Shown one piece after another: positions 1 to 10,935 of a DNA stretch of 64,000 nt; positions within the stretch are counted from its first letter, which is position 1, and each line of letters starts with the position of its first letter. The notes beneath the pieces were generated by a model that was not told where the DNA came from, made no database searches, and saw only the letters and a list, made by a program, of their open reading frames with translations. Origin of the DNA: Narthecium ossifragum (lineage: Eukaryota; Streptophyta; Magnoliopsida; Dioscoreales; Nartheciaceae); NCBI GenBank assembly GCA_963920575.1, contig OY986972.1, positions 21,798,083-21,862,082 of the forward strand, in the 5' to 3' direction. Made by a program: the position numbers and the translations under genes.

Positions 1-70
1 CTCCACATAAAGACATGGAACTGAGATAGAACATACTTAGTTACCTTACATTTCCCGTTACCTCGATCCT

Positions 71-128
71 GCTCCTTTGGCGCTGACGGAAGCTCCTTTG
101 GCGCACGCCAAGCTCCTTTGGCGCGCGC
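71..128. repeat. three short direct repeats of GCTCCTTTGGCGC
   Basis: The 13-mer GCTCCTTTGGCGC starts at about 71, 92 and 112, a spacing of 20-21 bp. The surrounding 1-350 stretch is relatively GC-rich, with open frames that resemble no protein I know. Confidence 0.6.
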
Positions 129-424
129 ATTTTGCTTGCCGCGTCTCCCTGGTTGCTCGCCGCACGTCTTGCTCGAAGGAATCCGTTCATGGCGCGCCAA
201 GTTTTGCTTGTGGCCTCGACCGTCGCTCCGTCTTTAAACGGGTCGTGCCATCTCCAAGATTCCTTGTGCCAATGCTGGGGATGATACTTGTAGACACTTT
301 GCTTGCTATCTTGAGGTCTGGGAACCTCATATCAATCGTGACACCGACCATGAGTCATGATTGGGCACTTGCCAACTTTCGATGCCGCATTCCAAGGCCC
401 GTGTCATGGGCTCAAGGCCCTGAC

Positions 425-450
425 GGGGGTGGGGGGTGGGGGGTGGGGGG
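425..450 (+). other. G-quadruplex motif
   Basis: Four G-runs of 5, 6, 6 and 6 are each separated by a single T on the + strand. This is an ideal short-loop intramolecular G-quadruplex pattern. No gene is recognised next to it, so any role is unknown. Confidence 0.7.
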
Positions 451-453
451 TGG

Positions 454-2098
454 AGGGAGATGAAGGGAGAGATGGTGCATCACATTTAATGCTGGTAGAG
501 GTGGGACCATTGGAGATGTCGTTGCCGCGGGCTCTGAGGATATTTGTGTTAAAAAAATTCACTTTGACAAAATCAAAATGACCCTATTTTGTAAAATAAA
601 AAAACAGAGTGGACTTAATATGTAAAAAATTGGGCACCAACAAATGGAGATCTATCAAAAAACTCTCTTCATATGGATGATTGGGTTAAGTTTATTGTCA
701 ATTGAATACTTCTCTGTGGAATAGTGGCAATCCTGCTTTCTTGTGTGGCAGGGTGTGCTACATTGGATGGTAGAAGATCGAACTACTAATTGTATTTTGT
801 CACTGCGTATAAAAGATGAAAAGTTTGAAAATTTCCCTGCTCCTGCGGAATGCCATAGTTCTAACTAGAGCTCCATGAACAGAAGAACATAAGCATTGTT
901 AGTAATGTCTTGGCTTTAAGATCCAGCCACTCAAATGTCAAAGCAAAATATTAGCATGTCACCTCTTCCACTCTTGGTACCCTTTCCATCACCTAGAACA
1001 AAGCTAGCATACATGGATGACTCCCTCAAAGGTCCTTCTCAAGGATATGGGTGAGTTTGGGTATCTTATGACATGTTATCAGATACCATAAATAGAAACA
1101 AAAGCCTTCCCCAAATGGGCATTGCTGGTTTGGGGGGTCTCTTCTGGCAGCTATTGATTAGAATATCAACTGTCTGGTTAGTGTAAACAAAGAACCTCAA
1201 GATTCTAACTACACAAGTGGATCCATAAAAGGTGTTATTTCATGCCTCATACAGTTTCTACAACCTCATCTCATTACCCAAACATATAAAAAGTAGCTTT
1301 CATCCCTAAACAATGTTAGCCTAGTTTGGAAAGAACTTTTACTGATCCTAGTTGATAGCCAGGGGGCCAATTTTTGCTTTAAGGTATTCCTATGGCAATC
1401 ATCTGGAAACAATTAATAAAAATGTGGCTAAGTATACACCAATTCACCCTTCTGACATTAATGATGTGGACAAGAGCAGCAATTATGATATTAGATGCAT
1501 TATGCATGGAAGAGTAGCGGTTTTTCACTTGTATTACCAGAGGCCAAACAAAAGGGACTCAAAGAGGACAAATAAAAGTTGTCGATATCAAGGTATGAAC
1601 TATGAAGCCACCAACATGGATCAATAGTCATCACTTCATAGAAAAGAAGCTGAGATAGAAACAATCACATCTGACACAGCACGAAAACAAAGGGAATGGA
1701 TATAACAAGGAGAAGGTAAGGATGGAAAGAAAATTTGGCAACCACGTATTTCTATAGTATGATGAAAAGGTAATCAAGTTGTTCCAAATCCCTACGTTCT
1801 TAAAAGAGAAAATCAGATAATGTTTTTGGATCACATTAAAGATCATACATTTTCAACATCCTGGCCCATGATTCCAAGAGTAATTGCTAGAGCAAGCTGG
1901 TGACAATGCCAATTCAACTCCAACAAAAGTAAACAAACACAGCAGAATATTGTGCCGACAATCATGATAGAAACAGGAGCCATCCTAGAAGTGGGATGTG
2001 AGGACCAATTTATACACCAACCTCAAAAACTTAGCTTCACTAGCCCAAAACGCATCCTTAATACTATCAACATACTTTGGAGCTCTACATCCTCTCTT
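454..2098. other. intergenic, no gene recognised
   Basis: AT-rich sequence with only short open frames that lack recognisable domains. A frame at about 1352-1627 starts with TTG and resembles no family I know. No TIR or LTR structure is visible. Confidence 0.5.
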
Positions 2099-2152
2099 CT
2101 ACTAATCTAAACAGTTTCACTTGATACCAAGTGAAACTGTTTAGATTAGTAG
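2099..2152. repeat. perfect 25-bp inverted repeat with 4-nt loop
   Basis: Positions 2099-2123 and 2128-2152 are exact reverse complements around the loop ATAC (2124-2127). The arm begins CTACTAATCTAAACAG. It would form a perfect hairpin or cruciform. No gene or terminator context explains it. Confidence 0.9.
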
Positions 2153-2429
2153 CATATCACATATAAAGCTGAGGCAACTCTGCCAACATTGCACAATAAC
2201 TAGTTGCGAAGCACAATACTCCATGGACATTTGAACACAAGCAAATATAACATTCAAGGCTCAAGTAACAAAACAATAAGTGTAAACACCAACACAAAAT
2301 GAGTCATGTGTTCATACACTTGGATGTAATACAAACGGTCCATATACTTGGTACTAACTAGACTTGCTCTCTAACAAGCACTTCTCGCATATCAATGTTC
2401 ATTCCCAAGTACTTTTAAGCATTGATTGT

Positions 2430-2630
2430 CGTGCCGGTCCGGCACTGTGCATGCCGCCCGGCACGTACCGTGCCAGGGGGTTAGCGGCATCGAAACCCCC
2501 CCCCCCTAATCGTGCCAAGAAGAAGAAGAAGGAGGAGGAGGAAGAAAAACAAGAATGACACGGGGGCGTGTCGGACCGGCACGTACCATGCCAGCAGGCT
2601 GCCGGCACGACGCGTGCCACTGGGACAGCA
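2430..2630. repeat. GC-rich low-complexity patch with repeated GGCACGTACC motif
   Basis: The 17-mer GGCACGTACC(G/A)TGCCAG occurs at 2460-2476 and 2578-2594. A C-run (about 2498-2506) and a GAAGAAG/GAGGAG purine tract lie between them. Open frames on both strands arise from this composition and look non-coding. Confidence 0.5.
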
Positions 2631-3870
2631 ATCCATGCTTTTAAGATGAAACATATGCCGATCAACAGTTAGGGTTTGAGTTTTGTGCGTATATTTATTT
2701 GAAAAGGAAAGTGAGCGGCTTTTTTGTGTGTTTGCACGGGCACGAGTTCAGAAGGGTGCCATATTGGTGGGGAATGTTTGTAATGAGGTGGCTTAGTGGT
2801 TGGATGCTTGTTAAGTTTAAAAATCTTCTCAAGTATGCCTGACTGATAACATTGTGCTGCAAATTGGAGTTTCATCTGGATTTTTTTTAAAACCCTGCCC
2901 AACATATACATAAACATCCTCATTTAGCAATTATTCCTTCATTATATGCATAATTCACAATTGAAACATCCTTTATAAGATCATTTCTTGGGTGGCATGT
3001 GATTAAACATGTTAAAGCACTTTAATAAGAAAAGACAATGCATCAGATTCAATACTTGACCTAGGAAAATATTTTGAACCCTAATAACAAAAGCTAGGCC
3101 ATATATCCCACTCAAATAGAACTTTACATGAGAGTAAAATCCTGGGTTTCAACCCATGACAGAGAAATGCTATTCCATAACTTGCTAAGCATAAACTTAA
3201 CGAGAACAGTTCAAACTGAATGTCAACAATGATATGTTACATGATTGACAAGGCGAATACTTGACTAATTGGAGACTATTGGAAAACACAAAACTAAATT
3301 GCTTCGTTATTGACTATTGCGCACAAGCTATACATACCCTAAATATATTATCATACAAGTATATTATCCCAAGGCAAACCAAGGCACACAGGTGGGTTGA
3401 CCTTTGCTCGACCATGGCTGAGTTTGGCTCAGAATCCAGTATGCTTGAATGGCTACTCATTTAACCAGCAAGTCTGTTATTCATATTAACCAAAATTGGT
3501 CACCTACCGGTGATTAATTTTGCAATTCTCAAGTGACTCCAAGAAATCATCTTCTTGGTTGTCAAATTCATCTAACTAACCTGACATAAGTTGCTCTTCT
3601 ATTCTCTCGAACAAAAACATGATGTTCCAATTGAACTACAAGAACAAAATCAGACACATACTTCCATGGGTAACAAAGCAGAACCAAAGCAAGGTTTAAA
3701 ATACCGGATTACCCTCTTGAATTGCCTTTGTAGAAGATTCAAGGCTTTCAGTGTACATCAGTTCCTTTGATTCCGTTTATCCAGCTTGAACCATCTTCTT
3801 TTCAACATGGTAATACACCATCGCTTTTTCAGAAGACTTTCCATTTTAAAGCCTCTAATGGAATAAAGAG
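2631..3870. other. intergenic, nothing recognised
   Basis: AT-rich DNA without a convincing open frame or terminal repeat. It ends where the left arm of the F-box inverted duplication starts. Confidence 0.5.
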
Positions 3871-3891
3871 GTTTTAGGTTCAAGTTTTTTA

Positions 3892-4236
3892 GGTTAACAA
3901 CATTTAGTCCACAACTGATTTGTATCATGTTTCCAAATTTCCATGGGTTTGTCCTCCCTATTGATGTCTATAAAGCCCAGGTGACCATCCAAATCCATCA
4001 GTTTTGAATATATAAAAGAGTCACTATTACCAACAACCTCATTAATTGTGAACTTTTCTTCATCGAGGTCCAATCTTAACAATCCTTCAAGTCCTGAACT
4101 TAACCTAATTTAATGAGTAATTCCAAAACAATGTTTCTCTTTTCACGCGTGAAATTTGACTAACCCATCAAATATTGGAGCTTCAAGCTCTCTCCATTCA
4201 TTGATGCTCAATGTGAGCACATTCCAAATGTCAGTT
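3892..4236 (-). pseudogene. F-box protein FBA-domain fragment, left hairpin arm
   Basis: Read on the minus strand, the distal part encodes WNVLTLSINEWRELEAP followed by IFDG. After a broken stretch the proximal part (about 4082-3894) encodes LRLDLDEEKFTINEV, then MDLDGHLGFIDI and MEIWKHD. This order, a 'sWReleaP' strand, then 'LDLdeEkFt.i', then 'eLdGhLgfi' and 'eIW', is that of the FBA domain of plant F-box proteins (SCF ubiquitin-ligase substrate receptors). No F-box motif is present. Stops and frame changes lie between the two coding pieces, so it is a pseudogene fragment. The frame-preserved half is the better conserved part. Confidence 0.75.
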
Positions 4237-4308
4237 TATAAGAAAAAATCATGTTTTTTTCTTATGATTTTATAACTCTTTCTGGTATATCCATGATTTT
4301 TTCTTACA

Positions 4309-4640
4309 AACTGGTATTTGGAATGTGCTCACATTGGACACTAATGAACGGAAAGAGCTTGAAGCTACAATATTTGATAGGGTTAGTCAAATTTCACGTG
4401 TGAAAAGAGAAATATTGTTTTTGAATTACTCACTAAACTGGGTTAAGTTCGGAACCTAAAGGATTGTTAAGATTGGAGCTCGATAAAGAAAAGTTCACAA
4501 TTAATGAGATTCCTAGTAATATTGATTCTTTTATGTATGCGAAATGATGGATTTGGATGACCAAATAGGCTTTATAGGCATCAATTAGAATGACAAACTC
4601 ATAGAAATCTAGAAGCATGATACAAATCAGTTGTGAACCA
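4309..4640 (+). pseudogene. F-box protein FBA-domain fragment, right hairpin arm
   Basis: This is the inverted copy of the left-arm FBA fragment, read on the plus strand. Matching segments are recognisable (TGGAATGTGCTCACATTGGA, then GGATTGTTAAGATTGGA). It has accumulated more differences, so the frame is broken and the LDLDEEKF and IEIW strands no longer translate cleanly. It cannot be a functional F-box protein, but it keeps enough complementarity to pair with the left arm. Confidence 0.65.
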
Positions 4641-4821
4641 AACAATATGTTGTTAACCTAAAAAACTTGAACCTAAAACAAAATAAGAGTTGAAATATCC
4701 ATAAAGGCATGAGAATTCACAAATGTTGGGGCAGAAGTTACAATCCTAAAAAGTCCACTTCCTTCCCTAAATCGAACTGATCCACAACCTAAACCATGGA
4801 GAAAAGCAAAAGATCATCAAC

Positions 4822-4990
4822 CTAATAAAACTCATGGAGGTAAAACCAACAAGCTAAGAAAACTCATTGAGGTAAAACCAGCAACCTAAGAAAACTCATG
4901 GAGGTAAAACCAACATGCTAAGAAAACTCATTGAGGTGAAACCAACAACCTAAGGAAACTCATGGAGGTAAAGCCAACAACCTAAGAAAA
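4822..4990. repeat. 32-bp tandem repeat, five copies plus partial
   Basis: The unit CTAAGAAAACTCATGGAGGT followed by AAAACCAACAAC repeats at 4822, 4854, 4886, 4918 and 4950, with a partial copy from 4982. Copies alternate between CATGGAGG and CATTGAGG. There are no unique spacers, so this is a minisatellite. Confidence 0.85.
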
Positions 4991-5034
4991 GTTCTCGGCA
5001 TGAATTATTTGTAGAACACAGGACTAGAGTAAAA

Positions 5035-5364
5035 GGAGATGGAGAAGAGAGTAGGAGGAGGAGAAGGAGGAGAGTAGGAAACATTTTACATTCTGTATTT
5101 GTTCACGAGCTTTCTCGATGCCATTAGGGCATTTCCATATTCCCTCCAACCTCCTCCGGTGCGTGCCATTTAGTAGGGTTTCCGCGACCTCCTCCTCGCC
5201 TCCAGTGCGGTGAACGAGAGAGAGTGTGAGTGAGGTGAGGAAGGAGGAGCTAGAACTTTAGCTTATTGCCCAAGCTTTCAAGCATAAAGGAAGAAAAAGT
5301 TTTATATCTCGAGGGTGGACAACGCCATGAGTGTTTGTTGTTGATTTTAAATGAAAACCCAACC
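5035..5364. other. intergenic with purine-rich tract
   Basis: A GGAGGAGGAGAAGGAGG-type purine tract (about 5040-5080) is followed by unannotated DNA up to the LINE target site. No gene is recognised. Confidence 0.4.
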
Positions 5365-6650
5365 AAGCTTGGCTGAAGCCCGGACGATGCGCGTGCGAAG
5401 TAGGCTGCTGCTGCGGAGAAGGCGGTGGACAGCACGCAAATAGGCCAAGTGGTGGAAGAAGGACGATCGCGACAGAGGGATGATGGGCGACCGACTTAAG
5501 CCGTGGGCCAAAACCGGTTAAGCAAGTTAATGAAAAACGGGCTAGTCCAAGGCAATGTTGAGCCCAGCAACTAATGGATGGATCGAATGTACATAATGAT
5601 CCAGACATGATCCATGAGGAGAGCTTACTGTACCGACATGGAGGTTGAGACTCCGATTCTTACTTATGAGATGGAAGATGAGACACTTCCACCGTCAGAG
5701 CATCATGACGAAGCTCGAGAGGATACCATGGAGGATGCGGAGTGGTGGTCTTTGGGCCGAGGATCGCTAAGGAGACAGCTAGACGGCCAGAGGAAGTGTC
5801 TGTATATTGGGTCACCGGGCGGGCACCCAACAGAAGCTACGGCGATCAAATGATGGTAATCTGCTGGAATTGCCGTGGTGCTGGCCCGAGGTGTGCGGTG
5901 CGCACCGTGTTCTAGCTTTTAGGTGAGCACGCTCTTTTCATGATTTTGCCTTGTGAATGTTTTAATTCAAGAGGACAAGCTTGAATGGGCGAAGCAAAGA
6001 CTTGGAACTTACCTTCTTCGTGTGCGGTGGATAAGCATAGTGGAATTCTATCTCTGTGGAAGCTGGATAGTGGACGTGTCTCATTCACTCACTGGTCCGC
6101 TCAACCCATCCATGGAGTTTATTCCTCCCGGTCATGGTGATTGAGGACTTGGAGCTTCGATGAGTTCTTCTACAGCTAATTTACAACTTTAATTAATGAT
6201 GTATGATCCAATGTATTTGAGGTCAGAATAGTATAAATTCTATATTCATGTATTTGAGAAAATTTGCAATAGTTATTAATGTAAATTTTGAGGAATGTAA
6301 TATTTAGTATTTTCATTCTTTACTCTTTATATATTTGTTTAAATTCATAGTAGTTTGCTATACTATTGCGCCAGTTGATGATGTTAAGCAGGTTTAGGTG
6401 GCTCACTCCCGATGTGAATGGGTTTTCTAGGTCGAGATGTGACAGTTTGATTCTGTTTTTGTCATGCATGTACTTAGAACTACTAATGCAAAGGCTAATA
6501 GAGTCGCTAAATGGTGTCGGTATGTTGGCACCGGTTTTGCTTAGCAGTCAGAGGATGGGCTAGATGCCCTACTCCTGGTCAAGTAAATAACCTATAACTT
6601 TTGAGCTCAACTTATCAACAAAAAAAAAAAAAGCTTGGTTGAAGCCCGGA
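5365..6650 (+). mobile_element. L1-like LINE, internally deleted, with 20-bp TSD
   Basis: The body is about 5385-6630 on the + strand, ending in an A-tract. It is flanked by AAGCTTGGCTGAAGCCCGGA (5365-5384) and a copy with one mismatch (6631-6650), the TSD. It contains the end of an ORF1-like frame (5614-5853). This is followed at 5851 by MMVICWNCRGAG, the typical start of the plant LINE ORF2 endonuclease. The next recognisable part is the terminal RNase H piece TTNAKANRVAKWC (about 6475-6520). Most of the endonuclease, reverse transcriptase and zinc-knuckle regions are missing, so the copy is dead. Confidence 0.82.
5614..5853 (+). pseudogene. LINE ORF1 C-terminal fragment
   Basis: This acidic 79-aa frame ends in GRGSLRRQLDGQRKCLYI and then GGHPTEATAIK, directly before and overlapping the ORF2 start at 5851. 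Its position identifies it as the end of LINE ORF1, the nucleic-acid-binding protein. No CCHC knuckle remains. Confidence 0.5.
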
Positions 6651-6994
6651 TTTGGTCAAGTTTAATTGGACTAGTCAAAAAAAAGGAAGAAAAAAAGTTT
6701 AACATCATATTTTCCCTTCAAAAGTCTAAAAAATATTATCTCTCCTATATCCTTCAAAATATTCTAGATTCTATTAAGTTATGAAGATTATTTCATAATT
6801 CTTTGCTGCCACTTAAATCATGATACTCTTGGTTAAAATTAAACCAATAAACATGTGCTCAGTAAGCATGACATAGAAGAGAAAATAGCAAAGGCCGTTG
6901 GGGATCGAGAAATGAATGATCATAATTTCTTAATCCTTTTATCAAACTTTAGATTATAAATCAAATCAAATGGTGATTTTCAAGGTAGGATTCC
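6651..6994. other. intergenic, nothing recognised
   Basis: AT-rich DNA between the LINE and the LTR-like repeat, without a convincing open frame. Confidence 0.4.
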
Positions 6995-8253
6995 AGAAGA
7001 ATTAGGGATGTGCTAAGGTCCAACCCCTTTGAACTCAGTTCGGATAGAGGTGTTGAAGCTGCAGAAAAATGGATGAGAACTAAAGATAGTGGAAAATGGA
7101 AGATGAGAAGTAGTGACAAAATGAATAATGAGAAGTCATAGAAAATGGACGATGAGAAATGTATGATGAGAAATGAAAGATGAGGAATTGACGATGGGAA
7201 ATGTGGGTGATGAACTATTATAGAACTATTCCTATGAATGATAGAACTACTCTTATGAGTGATAGAACTATGCTAGAACTACTCCTATGAACAGAACTAT
7301 ACTAGAACTACTCCTATGAATAAAAGACTTCATTACAGGAAATTGAAGAAAAGAAAGCTTCAATGCTGAAATTTCAAGGTACATTAAGATAAAATAAAGG
7401 TAAATTGGAAATAAATATAAAAGGCTATATTGGAAATAAAGATAAAAAGCTGGTTTGCTCTTGATTTCAGGAATGAGTGTTCTTCTTCATCTTCCTGCCA
7501 TTTATAGTTTCTGACGTAATCACTTTGTAACCGTCTAAACTGCTCTGGAACTGTCTTGGAATAGCTTTGAACTGCTCTAGAATTGTCTTGGAACTGCTAT
7601 GAAACTGTCAGAATTGAATCTGAAACCGTCAGAACTGCATAATTAGTCGACATCTTCAGTTATTTATGAAACTGTCATCAAATAGAGCGTCTCTTCTTCC
7701 ACTATAATTTGGTCGATAATAACCTTGGAATTTGACAAAACTCTAAACATGAAAGTTGTATGTATTCCAATTTCCTTTTCATTGGTCAAACAATCAACCC
7801 ATTTGGACATCATATGAAAAAGTTATAATCGAAATAGTCGAATCAAATTGATGATGGTTATTAAAATAATCGACCTTATTTTGGTCGATTGGACATGGCC
7901 GATGGAAATTGGCCAATTGGAATTTGGTCGATGAAATCGGCCTTTCTTTGGACGATGACATTAGAAAATTCAGTTATTATTTATTATTTTGTTACTGGAT
8001 ACTTTGGTTCCCAGTTTGACTGACAGTTGGACATACTAAATGATGAAATCTGAAAATCTCGTTAACATGAAAGTCGTAGATCTTTTCGTCCTCTTTCCAA
8101 TGGTTTAAGAATCGGCCAAATTGGATATTTGATGTAAAAGTTATGGTTAAAATATTTCAGCAATGTCAAAGCTAAAGATGAACATCATTTAATGACAATA
8201 TTTACGAAATTACCATCGATCTTGTCATTCACCCAAATGATTTTAAAAAATCA
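6995..8253 (-). repeat. LTR-like repeat, copy A (uninterrupted)
   Basis: Read on the minus strand, this matches 53715-57102 once the LINE in that copy is removed. Shared blocks include 'catttgggtga..gacaagatc', 'cgtaaatattgtcattaaat' and the 'gaactactcctatgaa' repeats. The minus strand starts TG near 8253, and no coding domain is present. Length, non-coding content and a promoter-like TATA region in the second copy suggest a solo LTR. A clear 5-bp TSD was not found. Confidence 0.6.
7195..7330. repeat. short internal repeats (GAACTA CTCCTATGA) in LTR-like copy A
   Basis: The motif 'tagaactactcctatgaa' recurs about four times between 7210 and 7320. Its complement is repeated in copy B at about 54600-54690. 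This is a family-specific internal array. Confidence 0.6.
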
Positions 8254-9177
8254 TTATATTTATGACTAATAATTAGTAATATAATATTTCCTGCAATACT
8301 ATACAAACATCAGAAAATAGAATATTTTGAAAATTTTAGAGGGAAATGTCATCCTTTGAATTCATTGAAAGAAAAAAATATAGATATTAACCATAAAAAA
8401 CAACACGTGCCGACATGACTCCAATTAATGTTGGGTGCATTGCTTTGGCAATAATATCCGATAACAAACATCTGAGACCCTTCTTATTTCGACGGACCAT
8501 GTTCTCCCCTAATTAAAAAATATATGGACCCAGCCCCTCCACATTTGGCTGGACGCACTACACGAGTCCAAGTGGGCCGAGCCAACATAAAGAAGGAGCA
8601 GGGACTTCGTCATGAAAACAAGGGATCTAATTAAACGAGTAGTAGTATTGATTGACTCATGTAGTTGGAGTCCTTTAAAGTACTCTCTATTCATTAGTTT
8701 ATATAGTTTAGCTGTGTTTATTACGCCCTACGAGAAGACACATGCAACCCTACTTCCAGTCAGGAACAGGCATCGGGGAGATCACCTTCTGACGAAGTGA
8801 TAAAAAGGTACAGTTGGGCGGCTGGTTGGACCTGGGATGACCAAAAGGAGGAGCAAAAGTTTTTAATAGTGTCGGCAGCCCTTTGTTGTCTATTTCTATG
8901 GTTACGGTGACATTTATTTTGATTAATATAGATATTTGCATGGCATTTATGAAATTGTTCATGAGTCCACATCACATGCACTAGTATTTAAAATATAGGA
9001 TTAATGTGAAATAACCCCTCCGTAACATACTTAATTCCGCAAACTCCTTTTAATTTTGACAATATCGCATTGCTCAGCCAAAAATATAGACCAAAGTGAC
9101 TATATGAAATGAATTTAATGCTTTTCCATATAGAATACTAGACTAGATATATTCTCATGCCCTGGTATGGTTTTCCA
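8254..9177. other. intergenic, nothing recognised
   Basis: AT-rich, with short frames only and no domain or terminal repeat recognised. Confidence 0.4.
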
Positions 9178-9447
9178 CCGGCCTCGTTTGGTACGGGGTT
9201 AACTTAATTTCGGGTTAAGGGATTTTATTCCAAGTTTTAGAAATAACTTTGTAATGATTACTTAGAATAAGAGAAAAGTATAGCGGAGAATGGAAATAAC
9301 TTTGTAATGATTACTTGAATAAAGAAAATAATGTTTGAAGTTAAGGGGTAGAATAAGTAGTAGATTCTAGAATATTTTCAGAAATATTCCTCCCTTAACC
9401 CGGGTTAAGGGATATTCCTGAAATTTATTCCCGTACCAAACGGGCCT
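9178..9447. mobile_element. MITE-like inverted-repeat element, copy 1
   Basis: The ends are inverted repeats: GGCCTCGTTTGGTACGGGG on the left and CCCGTACCAAACGGGCC on the right. The interior is AT-rich and non-coding, with inner inverted 'gggttaaggga' sequences. The interior resembles 10670-10895. The superfamily is not certain because no TSD was resolved. Confidence 0.65.
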
Positions 9448-9947
9448 TAAGGTTCCTTGTATGTTTGGTTTCCACCCTCGTATTAAAATCTTTCACCGTT
9501 AGACATAAAATCCTTTACCGTATGATGTTACACATACCTCTTGTAAGATTGATTCTCAGGATTGTAGAAGCTTTTACCATGTTTGGTATATCCGTGATGG
9601 GGTTAAATTATATTATCCCTATAATATATTATCACAAAACATGAATTGTGCTCAATACAATATCTCATTCTCATATTAGCATTTCCAGGATTTTACGGTG
9701 GTTTGTGCTAAAGATATGCTAGGGTAATTTGGTAAAGCGGTTTGGGTCTATATATCGTTTTTAAAGGTGATATTTATCTCAATAACTCTCTAAAGTTTAA
9801 AATTATTTTTATATTTTTAAAAATATTCGTTTTATCTACATACCCCCATGACCATTTTAATTATGAACAATTTTAAAATTAAATAAACTAATAATTTAAT
9901 ATCACTGGCAATAATTAAGATAATATAAAATCTAGATGCAAACATAT

Positions 9948-10009
9948 ATCAACCTTATAAGGAGCAATAACGGTTATGCATAACAGCCCCCTTATAATGT
10001 TAATTTTAT
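9948..10009. repeat. hairpin module, copy 1
   Basis: ATCAACCTTATAAGG, then a short spacer, then CGGTTATGCATAACAG, then CCTTATAATGTTAAT. Outer and inner segments are self-complementary. The same module recurs at 11737-11795 (inverted) and 23684-23744. Confidence 0.6.
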
Positions 10010-10662
10010 ATGATATCCATACTAATCCATTAATCAAATTTGATTTTTATAACCGAATCATCCATTAATCTGAGGATCCCACCAAGTACTTGTATATGAT
10101 TCATCGTAGATCTCCCCAGACGTTGTCACGTTAATGTTACATAGCAATCCAGCATTGATGCCATGTGGTATGTCTAATTAATAAATTTGGACAATGGTCA
10201 TTATCAGAGCCATTAATTAAAAATAAATAGAGGTATTCTCCAATTGGTCATGTGTCCGAGCTTGCCATTTGACCGACCAAGATCAACCACTCCGCCGCGG
10301 CCCCAAGCAGCCAGATCGGATTCGGTTGGTGCCCAATCGCAGGACCACTTAAGCCTCATCGCCAGTTGTCTTAAACGCGTATATATATAAAGAGAGAGGG
10401 AGAGATGGGCAGCTAATTGTGGAAAATTAGTGGGGCCGATCTGAATAAGATAAGTAGATGAGGGTGCCAAAGCCCCTGGCATGGCCGGGGAACCTTTTCA
10501 TGTAGGCCACTAATCATACACGTGGTTTGATACATCCTTTCCTTCTGACACAAGAAGGTTGCCACAGAAGCCGAGGCTGAAAATAACCTAACAAAAAAGA
10601 GGGTTTCGGGCAAAAAAAAAATAAAAAAACCTTAAATGACTCACAATTGCGCATTTTCTGGG
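10010..10662. other. intergenic, nothing recognised
   Basis: It holds only composition-driven short frames. A GC-richer patch at 10260-10340 gives minus-strand frames without recognisable similarity. Confidence 0.4.
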
Positions 10663-10935
10663 ACTAGTTTGATAACAGGTTAATTTTATTTCAATTAAGG
10701 GATTTTATTTTAAATTTTGAAAATAATTTTATAATAATTATTTAAAATAAAGAAAAAGTAAAATGAATAATGAAAATTACTTTATAATGATTACTTAAAA
10801 TATTGAAAATGATGTTTGGGGTTAAGGAGTGGAATAAGTAGTGGATTCAGAAATATTTTAAGAATATTCTCCCCTTAATCGGGATCAAGGGTTATTCTCT
10901 TCACCGTTAGACAATGTGTAAAAGGGCCTCAACTT
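10663..10935. mobile_element. MITE-like element, copy 2 (degenerate)
   Basis: The interior (TTAAGGGATTTTATT.. through ..GAATAAGTAGTGGATTC.. to ..CCTTAATCGGGATCAAGGG) parallels the element at 9178-9447 in the same orientation. The terminal inverted repeats are poorly preserved. Confidence 0.55.

Larger units (their letters stand above)
3871..4679. repeat. large inverted duplication (hairpin) of an F-box gene fragment
   Basis: The left arm (3871-4253) and right arm (4292-4679) are reverse complements along nearly their whole length, with scattered mismatches and small indels. They are separated by a 38-nt AT-rich loop. Outer ends pair (GTTTTAGGTTCAAG at 3871 with its complement at 4679) and inner ends pair (AGAAAAAATCATG at 4241 with its complement at 4292). 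A transcript in either direction would fold into a stem of about 385 bp. Both arms derive from the same F-box-associated (FBA) coding fragment, so this is an inverted gene duplication and not a simple MITE. Confidence 0.88.

Noticed and set aside
77..463. 128-aa frame in the GC-rich left end
   Set aside because: It runs through short direct repeats and the G-quadruplex tract. The composition is odd and no family resemblance was found.
1352..1627. 91-aa open frame (+)
   Set aside because: It starts at TTG, has no recognised domain, no plausible promoter and no splice-linked partner.
4822..4990. possible CRISPR-like array
   Set aside because: Units are contiguous 32-bp repeats without unique spacers, and this is a plant nuclear genome.
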